From positions 682,001-746,000 of the forward strand of contig JADKCI010000002.1 in assembly GCA_016714645.1 (NCBI GenBank): a DNA stretch of 64,000 nt. Reading direction: 5' to 3'. Under the pieces are notes generated by a model. It did no database searches. It was not told the DNA's origin and was given only the letters and a program-made list of their open reading frames with translations. Position 1 is the first letter of the stretch, and the number at the start of each line of letters is the position of its first letter. The translations under genes and the position numbers were made by a program. Below, piece after piece: positions 16,812 through 25,697 of the stretch. This DNA comes from Chromatiaceae bacterium (GTDB lineage: Bacteria; Pseudomonadota; Gammaproteobacteria; Chromatiales; Chromatiaceae).

Positions 16812-18578
16812 CTAGCCTCGATTCGGCTGAACGGCCTGGCGCAGGGCGGCCTTTTCCTCCTCTGTCCATTCTCCGGGGCTGGCGCGGTTGAAGAGGTTGC
16901 CGCTGCGGGTGGTGAGGGCTTCCTGGTTGAGGCGCTGGATGGCGCCGGTGAGTTCGGGCTCCAGGCCTTCGGTGGGGATGTGGGCCAGCAGGCGGGGATC
17001 GGACAATTGCATCAGGATCTTGAAGTCGTCCTCATCCCGCCAGCGCTCCAACAGGGCGGCGCTGGTGAGAGCCGGTTGGGAGGCGAGGGTGGCGATGACC
17101 CGTTCCAGCAGCCGGATGCCGGGGTTGTCCAGATGGTGCCAATCCTGGCCAAGGCCGTCCAGGGCGCTGGACAATTCCGGGTGTTGGATCAGCAGGGCAA
17201 TGGCGAGGCGGAGGGGGCTGGTGGCGGGACGGTGCCCGAGGTTGGCGCTCGCATGGCGGCGGCTGGCGGCGCCCGTCCCGGGTGGGCGACGGCGGGTGCC
17301 GGTGTCGAGGGGGGGCAGGGCGACGCCGACGAGGCGGGTCAGACGGTCGCGCAGCAGGTCGCGTAGCAGGCCCGGGGGCAGGCTAGCCAGCAGGGGGGTG
17401 ACGCGGGAGCCGAGGCGGGCGCGGCCATCCAGGCTGGCGAGGTCAATACCCTTCGACAGATGCTCGAAGAGGAAGTCGGAGAGGGGTTTGGCCTGGCGGA
17501 GCCGATGTTCTAAGGCCTCGCGACCTTCCTTACGCACCAGGGTATCCGGGTCCTCGCCCTCGGGGAGGAAGAGGAAGCGGATCTCCTGCTGGCCGCTGGC
17601 CTGGGGCAGGCAGGTCTCCAGGGCCTTCCAGGCGGCTTCACGGCCGGCGCGGTCGCCATCGAAGCAGAAGACAAGTTCCGGCGCCTGGGGGAGCAGCAGG
17701 CGCAGGTGGTCCGGGGTGGTGGCGGTACCCAGGGTCGCCACGGCATAGTCGATGCCAAATTGGGCCAGGGCGATGACGTCCAGGTAGCCCTCCACCACCA
17801 GCAGGCGCTCCGGCTGGCGGTGGACCTTGAGGGCCTCGTGCAGACCATAGAGCTCCCGGCCCTTGTGGAAGATGGGTGTCTCTGGGGAATTCAGGTATTT
17901 AGGTTTGCCATCGCCCAGGATCCGGCCGCCAAAGCCGATGATCCGCCCCCGGCGGTCGCGGATGGGGAAGATGACGCGGTCGCGGAAGCGGTCATAAACC
18001 TTGCCATCCTGATTGATGACCAGACCGGCCTGGAGCAGGTGTTCGCGTTCCGATTCGGCGCGACCCAGGCGGCCGAGGAGGAAATCCCAGTCTGGTGGGG
18101 CATAACCCAGTCCGAAGGCCAAGGCGATCTTACCGCTCAGGCCGCGCCTCTTGAGGTAGTCCACCGCCCGTGTCGCCTGGGGGTGTTGGCGCAGTTGCTG
18201 TTGGTAAAGCCGGGCGGCCTGCTCCATGACGACATAGAGAGGGCGGGTATCGGGGCCCTTGAGCGGCGCGGCGCCCCCCTCGACGGGAACCACCAGGCCG
18301 GCGGCGCGCGCCAATTCCTCAACGGCCTCGCTGAACTCTTGGTGCTCGAATTCCATGAGGAAGCCAATGGCAGTGCCGTGGGCTCCGCAGCCGAAGCAGT
18401 GATAGAACTGCTTGTCGGCGCTGACGGTGAAGGAGGGGGTCTTCTCGTCGTGGAAGGGACAACAGGCCTGATAATCCTTGCCGGCCTTGCGTAGCGGCAC
18501 GCGCCGGTTGATCAGCTCGACGATATCGCTGCGCGCGATGAGTTCATCAATGAATTCGTGAGGAATTCTGCCAGCCAT
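16812..18578 (-). CDS. dnaG: DNA primase DnaG
   Basis: A 588-residue primase that makes RNA primers at the replication fork. The N-terminal zinc domain is seen as CCPFHDEKTPSF and HCFGCGAHG (about residues 38-65). The catalytic TOPRIM domain includes LLVVEGYLDVIAL and FCFDGDRAGREAA (about 255-320). The remainder is the helicase-interaction domain. Length is normal for the family. It lies between yqeY and rpoD; the roughly 300-bp gap to rpoD may hold an additional rpoD promoter. The island at 776-14583 carries its own unrelated primase. Confidence 0.97.
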   Translation of the reverse strand: MAGRIPHEFIDELIARSDIVELINRRVPLRKAGKDYQACCPFHDEKTPSFTVSADKQFYHCFGCGAHGTAIGFLMEFEHQEFSEAVEELARAAGLVVPVEGGAAPLKGPDTRPLYVVMEQAARLYQQQLRQHPQATRAVDYLKRRGLSGKIALAFGLGYAPPDWDFLLGRLGRAESEREHLLQAGLVINQDGKVYDRFRDRVIFPIRDRRGRIIGFGGRILGDGKPKYLNSPETPIFHKGRELYGLHEALKVHRQPERLLVVEGYLDVIALAQFGIDYAVATLGTATTPDHLRLLLPQAPELVFCFDGDRAGREAAWKALETCLPQASGQQEIRFLFLPEGEDPDTLVRKEGREALEHRLRQAKPLSDFLFEHLSKGIDLASLDGRARLGSRVTPLLASLPPGLLRDLLRDRLTRLVGVALPPLDTGTRRRPPGTGAASRRHASANLGHRPATSPLRLAIALLIQHPELSSALDGLGQDWHHLDNPGIRLLERVIATLASQPALTSAALLERWRDEDDFKILMQLSDPRLLAHIPTEGLEPELTGAIQRLNQEALTTRSGNLFNRASPGEWTEEEKAALRQAVQPNRG

Positions 18579-18634
18579 GGGACCTCAGCGAGCAGAAGGG
18601 GGAAGGCTGGCCCCCGAATGGGCGGGATTTACCT

Positions 18635-19078
18635 TCAGGAGCCCAGGCGCTGCTTGACCAGGGCGCTGACGGCGCCGACGTCGGCCCGGCCCTGGACCTG
18701 GGGCTTGAGGAGGGCCATGACCTTGCCCATGTCCTTTTGGGAGAGGGCCCCCGCCGCGGCGACGGCCGCCTCGATCAGGGCGGCGATTTCGTCATCGCTC
18801 AGGGCGGTTGGCAGGTATTCCTGGCAGACGCCAATCTCGTAGCGCTCTTGTTCCGCCAGATCCTCGCGCTTGGCCGCCTCGTATTGGGTAATGGAGTCGC
18901 GGCGCTGCTTGAGCATCTTGTCCAGCACCGCGAGCACCTGGGTGTCGTCCAGTTCGATGCGCTCGTCCACCTCGCGCTGCTTGATAGCGGCGTTGATGAG
19001 CCGAATGATGCCCAGCCGACGCTTTTCGCCCGCCTTCATGGCGGTCTTCATGTCCTCGACGAGGCGCTGCTTGAGCAT
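18635..19078 (-). CDS. yqeY: GatB/YqeY domain protein
   Basis: A 147-residue protein of the YqeY family (LVEDMKTAMKAGEKRRLGIIRLINAAIKQREVDER, LPTALSDDEI, KDMGKVMALLKPQVQGRADVGAVSALVKQRL). It shares the C-terminal tRNA-binding domain of GatB, the amidotransferase subunit, but its cellular role is not settled. It sits between rpsU and dnaG as in many proteobacteria. Confidence 0.93.
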   Translation of the reverse strand: MLKQRLVEDMKTAMKAGEKRRLGIIRLINAAIKQREVDERIELDDTQVLAVLDKMLKQRRDSITQYEAAKREDLAEQERYEIGVCQEYLPTALSDDEIAALIEAAVAAAGALSQKDMGKVMALLKPQVQGRADVGAVSALVKQRLGS

Positions 19079-19140
19079 GGCGTTGGGCTTCTGGATCGGA
19101 ACGGGATCTGGGCTAGGCTGGGGGATCTAAGGGGACTAGC

Positions 19141-19356
19141 TTAGAAGGTGCGTTCCCAGCGGCGGGTTTCGCGCTGCAGTTTCTTGTGGTGACGTTTGAC
19201 CGCGGCGGCCTTGCGACGCTTGCGCTCGGAGGTGGGCTTCTCGTAAAACTCGCGACGGCGGACCTCGGCCAGGACGCCGGCCTTCTCGCAGGAGCGCTTG
19301 AAGCGGCGCATGGCAACTTCAAAGGGTTCATTTTCCTTAACGCGGACGCTGGGCAT
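19141..19356 (-). CDS. rpsU: 30S ribosomal protein S21
   Basis: A 71-residue, very basic protein. It shows the S21 start (MPSVRVKENEPFEVAMRRFKRSCEKAGVLAEVRRREFYEKP) and a Lys/Arg-rich tail. S21 helps the 30S subunit pair with mRNA leaders. It is the first gene of the macromolecular synthesis operon and is divergent from tsaD, another common arrangement. Confidence 0.97.
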   Translation of the reverse strand: MPSVRVKENEPFEVAMRRFKRSCEKAGVLAEVRRREFYEKPTSERKRRKAAAVKRHHKKLQRETRRWERTF

Positions 19357-19421
19357 AAAACATTTATCCTATCGTTTTCTGGTTAGGGCTCGCTAGAGCT
19401 GAAGATTTGGAAAGACGCGAA

Positions 19422-19451
19422 ATTCTAACTGATCGCAACGGGGACATGCAA
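19422..19451 (-). promoter_or_regulatory. Probable sigma-70 promoter of rpsU-yqeY-dnaG-rpoD
   Basis: On the minus strand TTGCAT (19451-19446) and TAGAAT (19427-19422) are separated by 18 bp. The -10 box lies about 65 bp before the rpsU start. The fit to consensus is 4/6 and 5/6. Confidence 0.45.
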
Positions 19452-19527
19452 AGCTCATTCGCGCTCTGGGGCCAATTAGCCGTACCATGAACTCTTTACC
19501 TCTCTTGCCAGGGCCAGATAGACAGCC

Positions 19528-20553
19528 ATGCGGGTATTAGGCATCGAAACCTCCTGCGACGAGACCGGGATCGCCGTTTACGAAGGCGGGCGCGGCATGC
19601 TGGCCCATGCTGTTTATAGCCAGATCGAGATCCACGCCCGTTATGGCGGGGTGGTGCCGGAATTGGCCTCCCGTGATCATGTGCGCAAGACCCTGCCCAT
19701 GATCCGGCAGGTGCTGGACGAGGCGGGCCTGGCCAAGCGGGATATCCACGGGGTGGCCTTTACCGCCGGTCCGGGCTTGATCGGGGCCCTGATGGTGGGG
19801 GCAGCCCTGGGCCGGAGCCTGGCCTGGGCCTGGGGCGTGCCGGCGATTGGGGTGCATCACATGGAGGGCCATCTGCTCGCCCCCTTGCTGGAGGAACCCG
19901 CGCCGGAATTTCCCTTCGTGGCCCTGCTGGTCTCCGGTGGTCACACCCAGTTGGTGGCGGTGGCGGGCATTGGCCGCTACCAACTGCTGGGCGAGTCCCT
20001 GGATGATGCCGCCGGCGAGGCCTTCGACAAGACCGCCAAGATCCTCGGTTTGCCTTACCCCGGGGGCCCGGCCCTGGCGGCGCTGGCGGAGCAGGGCGAT
20101 CCGGGGCGTTACCGCTTTCCCCGGCCCATGACCGACCGGCCCGGCCTGGATTTTAGCTTTAGCGGGCTCAAGACTTTCGCCCTCAATACCTGGCGTGAAG
20201 AACAGGCGGCGCGCCCCGACCGGGAGCAGACCCGGGCCGATATCGCCCGCGCCTTTGAGGAGGCGGTCGTGGACACCCTGGCGGTCAAGTGCCGGCGGGC
20301 GGTGCGTCAGACCGGCTTCCCGCGCCTGGTCCTGGCCGGTGGCGTCAGTGCCAACCGGCGGCTACGCGCCACCATGGATGGGGCCCTAGTCAAGGAGGGC
20401 GCGCGGGCCTTCTATCCCCGCCCCGCCTTTTGTACGGACAATGGGGCCATGATCGCCTTCGCGGGCTGGCATCGGCTCCAGGCGGGGCAAAGCGAGCCCC
20501 TATCCTTCGCCCCGCGGGCGCGTTGGGATATGGCGGGACTGGCCCCGCTGTGA
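19528..20553 (+). CDS. tsaD: tRNA threonylcarbamoyladenosine transferase TsaD
   Basis: A 341-residue protein that transfers the threonylcarbamoyl group to A37 of ANN-decoding tRNAs, together with TsaB and TsaE. Family motifs are MRVLGIETSCDETGIAVY, HHMEGHLLAP (metal-binding His residues), VSGGHTQL, LDDAAGEAFDKTAK and LAGGVSANRRLR. Length is normal. It is divergent from rpsU. TsaE, encoded at 22902-23393, is its partner. Confidence 0.97.
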   Translation: MRVLGIETSCDETGIAVYEGGRGMLAHAVYSQIEIHARYGGVVPELASRDHVRKTLPMIRQVLDEAGLAKRDIHGVAFTAGPGLIGALMVGAALGRSLAWAWGVPAIGVHHMEGHLLAPLLEEPAPEFPFVALLVSGGHTQLVAVAGIGRYQLLGESLDDAAGEAFDKTAKILGLPYPGGPALAALAEQGDPGRYRFPRPMTDRPGLDFSFSGLKTFALNTWREEQAARPDREQTRADIARAFEEAVVDTLAVKCRRAVRQTGFPRLVLAGGVSANRRLRATMDGALVKEGARAFYPRPAFCTDNGAMIAFAGWHRLQAGQSEPLSFAPRARWDMAGLAPL

Positions 20554-20618
20554 GACCGGTGGGGGCCCTGCCGTCGAGCCGGTAGCGCTATCCGGGAGTC
20601 GGGTGAAGGGGGAGGGCG

Positions 20619-21233
20619 TTAGTCCGAGCCATTCTCTTCGGCGCCGATCCGGCCCTCGGCCCCCGAGAGCATATTCTGGATGTTGCTTTTATGACGCCAG
20701 AAGAGGATCAGGCTGATCAGGATCTGCATGGCGATGAGCCAGGGGTCGTCCCAGAGCACCCAGAGGATGAAGGGGGCGAGCGCCATGGAGATGAGGGCGG
20801 AAAGGGAGGAGATCTTCAACACCTTGGCGACGAACAGCCAGAGGGATGCCACGGCGAGGCCGAGCGGCCAGTAGAGCCCAAACTGGACGCCGAGGGCGGT
20901 GGCCACGCCCTTGCCGCCGCGGAAACCGAAAAAGACGGGGAAGAGGTGGCCGAGGAAGGCCGCGAGCCCCACCGCGGCCAGCGCGGCGGTGCCTAGCCCC
21001 AGGGCATGGCCCACCAGGAGGGGGATCAGGCCCTTGAGGCTGTCGCCCAGCAGGGTGATGGCGGCCGCCTTCTTGCCACCAATCCGCAGCACATTGGTGG
21101 CACCGGGGTTGTTCGAGCCCTGGGTGCGCGGGTCCGGCAAGTCCATCAGATGGCAGACGATGATGGCGCTGGAGATCGAGCCCAGCAGGTAGGCGGCGAG
21201 GATCAGGAGGGCGGCGGTGATCATGGGCCACAT
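20619..21233 (-). CDS. plsY: Glycerol-3-phosphate acyltransferase PlsY
   Basis: A 204-residue integral membrane protein with about five hydrophobic segments. The PlsY motifs are SNNPGATNVLRIGGKKAA and FGFRGGKGVATALG, which bind glycerol phosphate and acyl phosphate, and FWRHKSNIQNMLSG near the C-terminus. It makes lysophosphatidic acid from acyl phosphate at the inner membrane. It is convergent with tsaD. Start codons at 21233 and 21224 are both possible. Confidence 0.95.
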   Translation of the reverse strand: MWPMITAALLILAAYLLGSISSAIIVCHLMDLPDPRTQGSNNPGATNVLRIGGKKAAAITLLGDSLKGLIPLLVGHALGLGTAALAAVGLAAFLGHLFPVFFGFRGGKGVATALGVQFGLYWPLGLAVASLWLFVAKVLKISSLSALISMALAPFILWVLWDDPWLIAMQILISLILFWRHKSNIQNMLSGAEGRIGAEENGSD

Positions 21234-21393
21234 TGGAAACCCAATCGGCTAGGCGGTCAAGCCAATGCCAAGCCTTGGGTGGCACACCTGGGCGGGGTTT
21301 GCTAACCTTCCGGCGCCGGTTTCATGCCTGATACGCTCGTCCTGGCACGCGAATTCGCCAACCCGCGCCCCACAATTATCGGGATAACCCACC

Positions 21394-22905
21394 ATGTCAC
21401 GCCCCCTGCCGCCCAGCGACTCCCTGCCCTATGCCCTCTACACCGCCGCGCAGGTCCGGGCCCTGGACCAGGCGGCCATTGCCAGCGGTATGCCCGGTGG
21501 GGCCTTGATGGCCCGGGCGGGGGAGGCGGCCTATCGACTGCTTCGCGCCAGATGGCCAGAGGCGCGCCGGATCACCCTCCTGTGCGGAGCGGGCAATAAT
21601 GGCGGCGATGGCTATGTGCTGGCGCGTCTCGCCCGCGCGGATGGCCTGGATGTGACTCTGTTCCAATTAGGCGATGTTAGCCGATTAGGGGCGGATGCCG
21701 AGGGGATGCTGGAGACCTGGCTCGGCATGGGTGGCAGGCTGGAGGCCTTTCAGGAGCTGCCCAGGCGCTCGGATGTCATTGTGGACGCCCTCCTCGGCAT
21801 TGGCCTTGAGCGCCCGGTCGAGGGTGAGTGGGCGCGGGCGGTGCGGGCGGTTAACGCCCAGCGCACCCCGGTCCTAGCCATCGATATCCCCACCGGGTTG
21901 CACGCCGATACCGGCCGGGTGCTGGGCACGGCCATCCGGGCCGCGGCCACCCTGTCCTTCATCGGTCTCAAGCAGGGGCTCTTTACGGGGGCCGGTCCCG
22001 ATTGTTGCGGAGACATCTATTTCGATGGCCTGGGGGTGCCGGCGGCCATCTTCGCGCGCGAGATCCTTGCCGCGCGGCGCCTGGATTGGGCCAAGGTGTC
22101 CGACCAGGTTGCACCCCGGCGCCGCGACGCCCACAAAGGCGATTTCGGCCATGTGCTGGTGGTGGGGGGCGCCCCGGGTTTCAGTGGCGCGGCGCGGCTG
22201 GCGGGGGAGGGGGCCCTGCGGGCTGGCGCGGGGCTGGTCTCGGTGGCGACCCATCCGGCTCACGCCGCCTATCTCAATGTGGGCCGTCCGGAACTCATGG
22301 TCCGGGGTATGGTTGACCCGCGGGAGCTGTCACCCTTGCTGGAGCGGGCCAGCGCGGTGGCCATTGGCCCTGGCCTCGGTCGGGAACCCTGGGGTGTCGG
22401 TCTTATCGAGCGGGTGCTGGCGGCGGGCAAGCCCCTGGTGATGGATGCGGATGCCTTGAACTGGCTGGCCGAGGCGCGGCTGCGTCGTGATGATTGGGTG
22501 CTGACGCCACACCCCGGCGAGGCGGCATGGCTGCTGGGCTGTAGCGCCGCCGAGGTCCAGGCGGATCGCTTCTCCGCCCTCCGTCACCTGCAAGACCTTT
22601 ATGGGGGGACCATCGTCCTCAAGGGCGCGGGGACCCTGGTGCTGGGTCCCTCCCCGCGTCCCCCGGGCGTCTGTTCCCAGGGCAATCCCGGCATGGCCTC
22701 CGGGGGGAGCGGGGATGTGCTGACGGGCATGATTGCCGCCTTGCTGGGGCGGGGTCTCGATCCCGAGAATGCGGCGGAGGCGGCGGTCTGCCTGCACGCG
22801 GCGGCGGGCGACAGGGCGGCGGCCGAGGGCGAGCAAGGGCTGCTGGCGACGGACCTGATCGAGGCTATACGCCCCACCCTTAATGCTGCGGTGACCCGGC
22901 CATGA
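21394..22905 (+). CDS. nnr: Bifunctional NAD(P)H-hydrate epimerase/dehydratase Nnr
   Basis: A 503-residue fusion that repairs hydrated NAD(P)H. The N-terminal YjeF-type epimerase domain (about 1-215) shows CGAGNNGGDGYVLARL and AIDIPTGLHADTG. The C-terminal ADP-dependent dehydratase domain (about 230-495) shows KGDFGHVLVVGGAPGFSGAA, AIGPGLG, LTPHPGEAAWLLG and GNPGMASGGSGDVLTGMIAALL. It overlaps tsaE by ATGA; the nnr-tsaE-amidase order is common in proteobacteria. Confidence 0.96.
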   Translation: MSRPLPPSDSLPYALYTAAQVRALDQAAIASGMPGGALMARAGEAAYRLLRARWPEARRITLLCGAGNNGGDGYVLARLARADGLDVTLFQLGDVSRLGADAEGMLETWLGMGGRLEAFQELPRRSDVIVDALLGIGLERPVEGEWARAVRAVNAQRTPVLAIDIPTGLHADTGRVLGTAIRAAATLSFIGLKQGLFTGAGPDCCGDIYFDGLGVPAAIFAREILAARRLDWAKVSDQVAPRRRDAHKGDFGHVLVVGGAPGFSGAARLAGEGALRAGAGLVSVATHPAHAAYLNVGRPELMVRGMVDPRELSPLLERASAVAIGPGLGREPWGVGLIERVLAAGKPLVMDADALNWLAEARLRRDDWVLTPHPGEAAWLLGCSAAEVQADRFSALRHLQDLYGGTIVLKGAGTLVLGPSPRPPGVCSQGNPGMASGGSGDVLTGMIAALLGRGLDPENAAEAAVCLHAAAGDRAAAEGEQGLLATDLIEAIRPTLNAAVTRP

Positions 22906-23393
22906 AGCTCGCCATCCAGGGCGAGGCGTCCCAAGAGGCCTTGGGTGGGAAGCTGGCCCCCCTGTTGCGCCCCCCTCTGATTGTCTATCTGGAAGGGGAC
23001 CTGGGCACGGGCAAGACCACCCTCACCCGCGGCATCCTGCGCGGGCTGGGTCATGGTGGCGCGGTGCGCAGCCCGACCTACACCCTGCTGGAGCCCTACG
23101 ATCTGGGCCCCCTGCGCCTGTACCACCTGGACCTCTATCGGCTGGGCGACCCGGAAGAACTGGAGTACCTGGGTTTTCGCGATCTCCTGGATCGGGATAG
23201 CCTCCTCTTCGTCGAATGGCCGCAAAGGGGTAGCGGCGCCCTGCCACCGCCAGACCTGGAAATCCGGCTGGACTATCAGGGTCCTGGCCGGACCCTGGAC
23301 CTGATTCCTCGTAGCCCGGCGGGCGAGGAACTGATCAGGGCCTTGGCGGCATCTCCTGGATTAGAGGGTGAGGCCATTACCCTAACAACCTAA
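22902..23393 (+). CDS. tsaE: tRNA threonylcarbamoyladenosine biosynthesis ATPase TsaE
   Basis: A 163-residue P-loop protein: GDLGTGKTTLTRGILRGLGH (Walker A), SPTYTLLEPYD, LYHLDLYRLGDPEELE and FVEWPQRG. It works with TsaD and TsaB in t6A formation. It starts inside the end of nnr (ATGA) and is followed by the amidase gene. Confidence 0.95.
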   Translation: MKLAIQGEASQEALGGKLAPLLRPPLIVYLEGDLGTGKTTLTRGILRGLGHGGAVRSPTYTLLEPYDLGPLRLYHLDLYRLGDPEELEYLGFRDLLDRDSLLFVEWPQRGSGALPPPDLEIRLDYQGPGRTLDLIPRSPAGEELIRALAASPGLEGEAITLTT

Positions 23394-23478
23394 TAGGGAA
23401 TTGGTTTGGTTGGAAAGGGCTCTAGTGCTATCTTTAGGAAGGATTCTTCCCTGGGTAATGCTTAATTTTTGGGTTGCG

Positions 23479-24792
23479 ATGTCGAGACTGATTGCCATTT
23501 TCCTGCTCCTGTTGCCCTTGTCCGCTCTGACCGCTCCCGTGGAGATTCAGGGGGCGCGGCTCTGGATCGCGCCTGACCAGACTCAGTTAGTCATCGACGC
23601 GGACCGCGCCTTTGAGCACAAGATATTCCCGGTCTCGGCTCCGGACCGGCTCATCATCGATATCCCCGAGGGCCGGGTGACCGGCAAGCTCCCCCTGGCG
23701 GAGCCCGAGGACCGGCTGGTCAAGGGGGTGCGCAGTGGCGTGCTCGAAAATGGCCAACTGCGGATCGTCATCGATCTCAAGCAGGGGGTGCGTGCCAAGA
23801 GCTTTGTCCTGGAACCCAACGAGCGCTATGGGCATCGGCTGGTGGTGGACATGGCGCCCAAGGCCAGTGCGCTTCCGGCGCCGGGGGCCTCGGGGGCAAC
23901 CGCCGTCAAGCCCGCTGGCCATGGGCGGCGCGATCTCATTATCGCCATTGACCCGGGGCATGGTGGCGAGGACCCCGGGGCCATAGGGGTCAATGGCACC
24001 CTTGAAAAGGAGATCACCCTCGCCATTGCCCGTAAGCTGGCGAACCTGATCAATCGGGAGACGGGGATGCGCGCCCAGTTGGTGCGCGACGGGGATTACT
24101 ACCTGGGCCTTTACAAGCGCATCGAACTGGGGCGCCAATACGGCGCCGATCTCTTCATCTCCATCCATGCCGATGCCAATCAACAGGATCAGGCGGCGGC
24201 GGGCTCCTCGGTTTTTGTCCTCTCCAAGGACGGTGCCACCAGTAAGCAGGCCAAGTGGCTCGCTGAAAAGGAGAATGGCGCGGACCGCATCGGTGGCGTC
24301 AATGCGATGGACAAGGCCCCGGAATTGTCCAAAATCCTCTGGGAGATGGCCCAGAGCGGGACCATGGAATTTAGTAACCTGGCAGCCCAGGCGGTGCTGT
24401 CCAATCTCAGTCAGGTCGGTTTCGTGCATCACGGCAAGGTGCAAAAGGCGGGGTTTGCCGTGCTCAAGGCCCCGGACATCCCGTCGATGCTGGTGGAAAC
24501 GGCTTTTATCACGAATCCGGAAGAGGAAAAGCGGCTGAACAGCCCAGATTACCAGGCCAAGCTGGCGGGCGCTATAATGGAAGGGGTTAGGGAGTATTTC
24601 GCCAATCATCCACCCCCGGGCACCCGCTGGGCCAGCAAGGGTAGCGGTCGCCAGCATGTGATTGGCAAGGGCGACACTCTGGGCCAGATTGCCAAGCAAT
24701 ATGCGGTGAGCGTTTCCTCGCTGCGGAGCCTGAATCGGCTGGAGGATGGCAGTCTGCGTGTCGGCCAGGTGCTGATCATCCCGGAGAGTTGA
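23479..24792 (+). CDS. amiC: N-acetylmuramoyl-L-alanine amidase, AmiC type with LysM
   Basis: A 437-residue periplasmic cell-wall amidase needed for daughter-cell separation. A signal peptide (MSRLIAIFLLLLPLSALTA) is followed by an AMIN targeting domain (to about residue 135). The zinc amidase_3 domain starts at IAIDPGHGGEDPGAIG (first His) and includes LEKEITLAIA, SIHADAN and MLVETAFITNPEEE. A C-terminal LysM follows (HVIGKGDTLGQIAKQYAVS). The ATG at 23479 gives a clean signal peptide; one at 23458 is possible. E. coli AmiC lacks LysM, so this matches the AmiB/AmiC type of gamma-proteobacteria with an added wall-binding unit. Confidence 0.93.
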   Translation: MSRLIAIFLLLLPLSALTAPVEIQGARLWIAPDQTQLVIDADRAFEHKIFPVSAPDRLIIDIPEGRVTGKLPLAEPEDRLVKGVRSGVLENGQLRIVIDLKQGVRAKSFVLEPNERYGHRLVVDMAPKASALPAPGASGATAVKPAGHGRRDLIIAIDPGHGGEDPGAIGVNGTLEKEITLAIARKLANLINRETGMRAQLVRDGDYYLGLYKRIELGRQYGADLFISIHADANQQDQAAAGSSVFVLSKDGATSKQAKWLAEKENGADRIGGVNAMDKAPELSKILWEMAQSGTMEFSNLAAQAVLSNLSQVGFVHHGKVQKAGFAVLKAPDIPSMLVETAFITNPEEEKRLNSPDYQAKLAGAIMEGVREYFANHPPPGTRWASKGSGRQHVIGKGDTLGQIAKQYAVSVSSLRSLNRLEDGSLRVGQVLIIPES

Positions 24793-24810
24793 TCCCGCCG
24801 GAATGACCGG

Positions 24811-24828
24811 TCCCCTGGTGTCAGGGGA
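24811..24828. terminator. Hairpin between convergent amiC and suhB
   Basis: TCCCCTG and CAGGGGA form a perfect 7-bp stem with a 4-base loop between the two stop codons. No T-run follows, so it is more a 3'-end hairpin than a canonical intrinsic terminator. Confidence 0.45.
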
Positions 24829-25626
24829 TCAAGCTGAGAGGGCGGGGCTCAGATGCGGTTGCAGGGCCTCCCGCAGGGCCCGGTGCAACTTGAGATTCCC
24901 ACCGATGATGTTGCCGGTCTGAAAATAGCGGTCACCGCCGGCCAGATCCGTGACGGTGCCACCCGCCTCGTTGATCAGCAGGGCGCCCGCGGCCATGTCC
25001 CATTCCGCCAGACCCAGTTCCCAGAAGCCATCGGTGCGCCCACAGGCGACGTAGGCCAGATCCAGGGCCGCCGAGCCGGGGCGTCTCAGGCCGGCGGTGT
25101 TCAGGATCATGGTGCGGAACATGGCCAGATAGGTATCCAGTTGGCGCTGATCACGGAAGGGAAAGCCGGTGCCAATCAGGGCGCCTTCCAGGCCCAGGCG
25201 GTTGGCGACCCGGATGCGGCGGTCGTTCATCTGGGCGCCACCCCCCCGCTCGGCCGTGAACATCTCCTCGCGCAGGGGGTCGTAAACGATCCCGCATTCC
25301 AGGCGTCCCCGATGGCGCAGGGCGATGGAGATGCTAAATTGCGGAAAACCATGCAGATAATTGGTGGTACCGTCGAGGGGATCGATAACCCACTGGAAGT
25401 CGCTCTTGCCGTGGGCGCCACTTTCCTCGGCCAGGATGGCGTGGTCCGGGTATTTCGACCGCAATTCGTGGATGATGGCGTCCTCGGCGGCCCGATCAAC
25501 CTCGGTGACGAAGTCATTCTGGCTCTTGGCCTGGATATGGAGTTGGTCCACGCGGTCGAGGTAGCGCATCAGGATGCGCCCCGCGGCGCGGGCCGCGCGG
25601 ATGGCAATAGTGAGTGTCGGTTGCAT
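24829..25626 (-). CDS. suhB: Inositol-1-monophosphatase family protein SuhB
   Basis: A 265-residue magnesium-dependent phosphatase. Metal-binding motifs are EVDRAAED, LAEESGAHG, WVIDPLDGTTNYLHGFP and the C-terminal ELGLAEWDMAAGALLINEAGG. Besides its phosphatase activity, E. coli SuhB joins the rRNA antitermination complex; whether this copy does so is not shown. It is divergent from trmJ, as is usual in gammaproteobacteria. Confidence 0.94.
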   Translation of the reverse strand: MQPTLTIAIRAARAAGRILMRYLDRVDQLHIQAKSQNDFVTEVDRAAEDAIIHELRSKYPDHAILAEESGAHGKSDFQWVIDPLDGTTNYLHGFPQFSISIALRHRGRLECGIVYDPLREEMFTAERGGGAQMNDRRIRVANRLGLEGALIGTGFPFRDQRQLDTYLAMFRTMILNTAGLRRPGSAALDLAYVACGRTDGFWELGLAEWDMAAGALLINEAGGTVTDLAGGDRYFQTGNIIGGNLKLHRALREALQPHLSPALSA

Positions 25627-25697
25627 GGCTACGCACGATACCGGAAAGCCCGATTACATTAAAGCTTGACAATGTAGCGATCTTCTTCTGAAGTTTC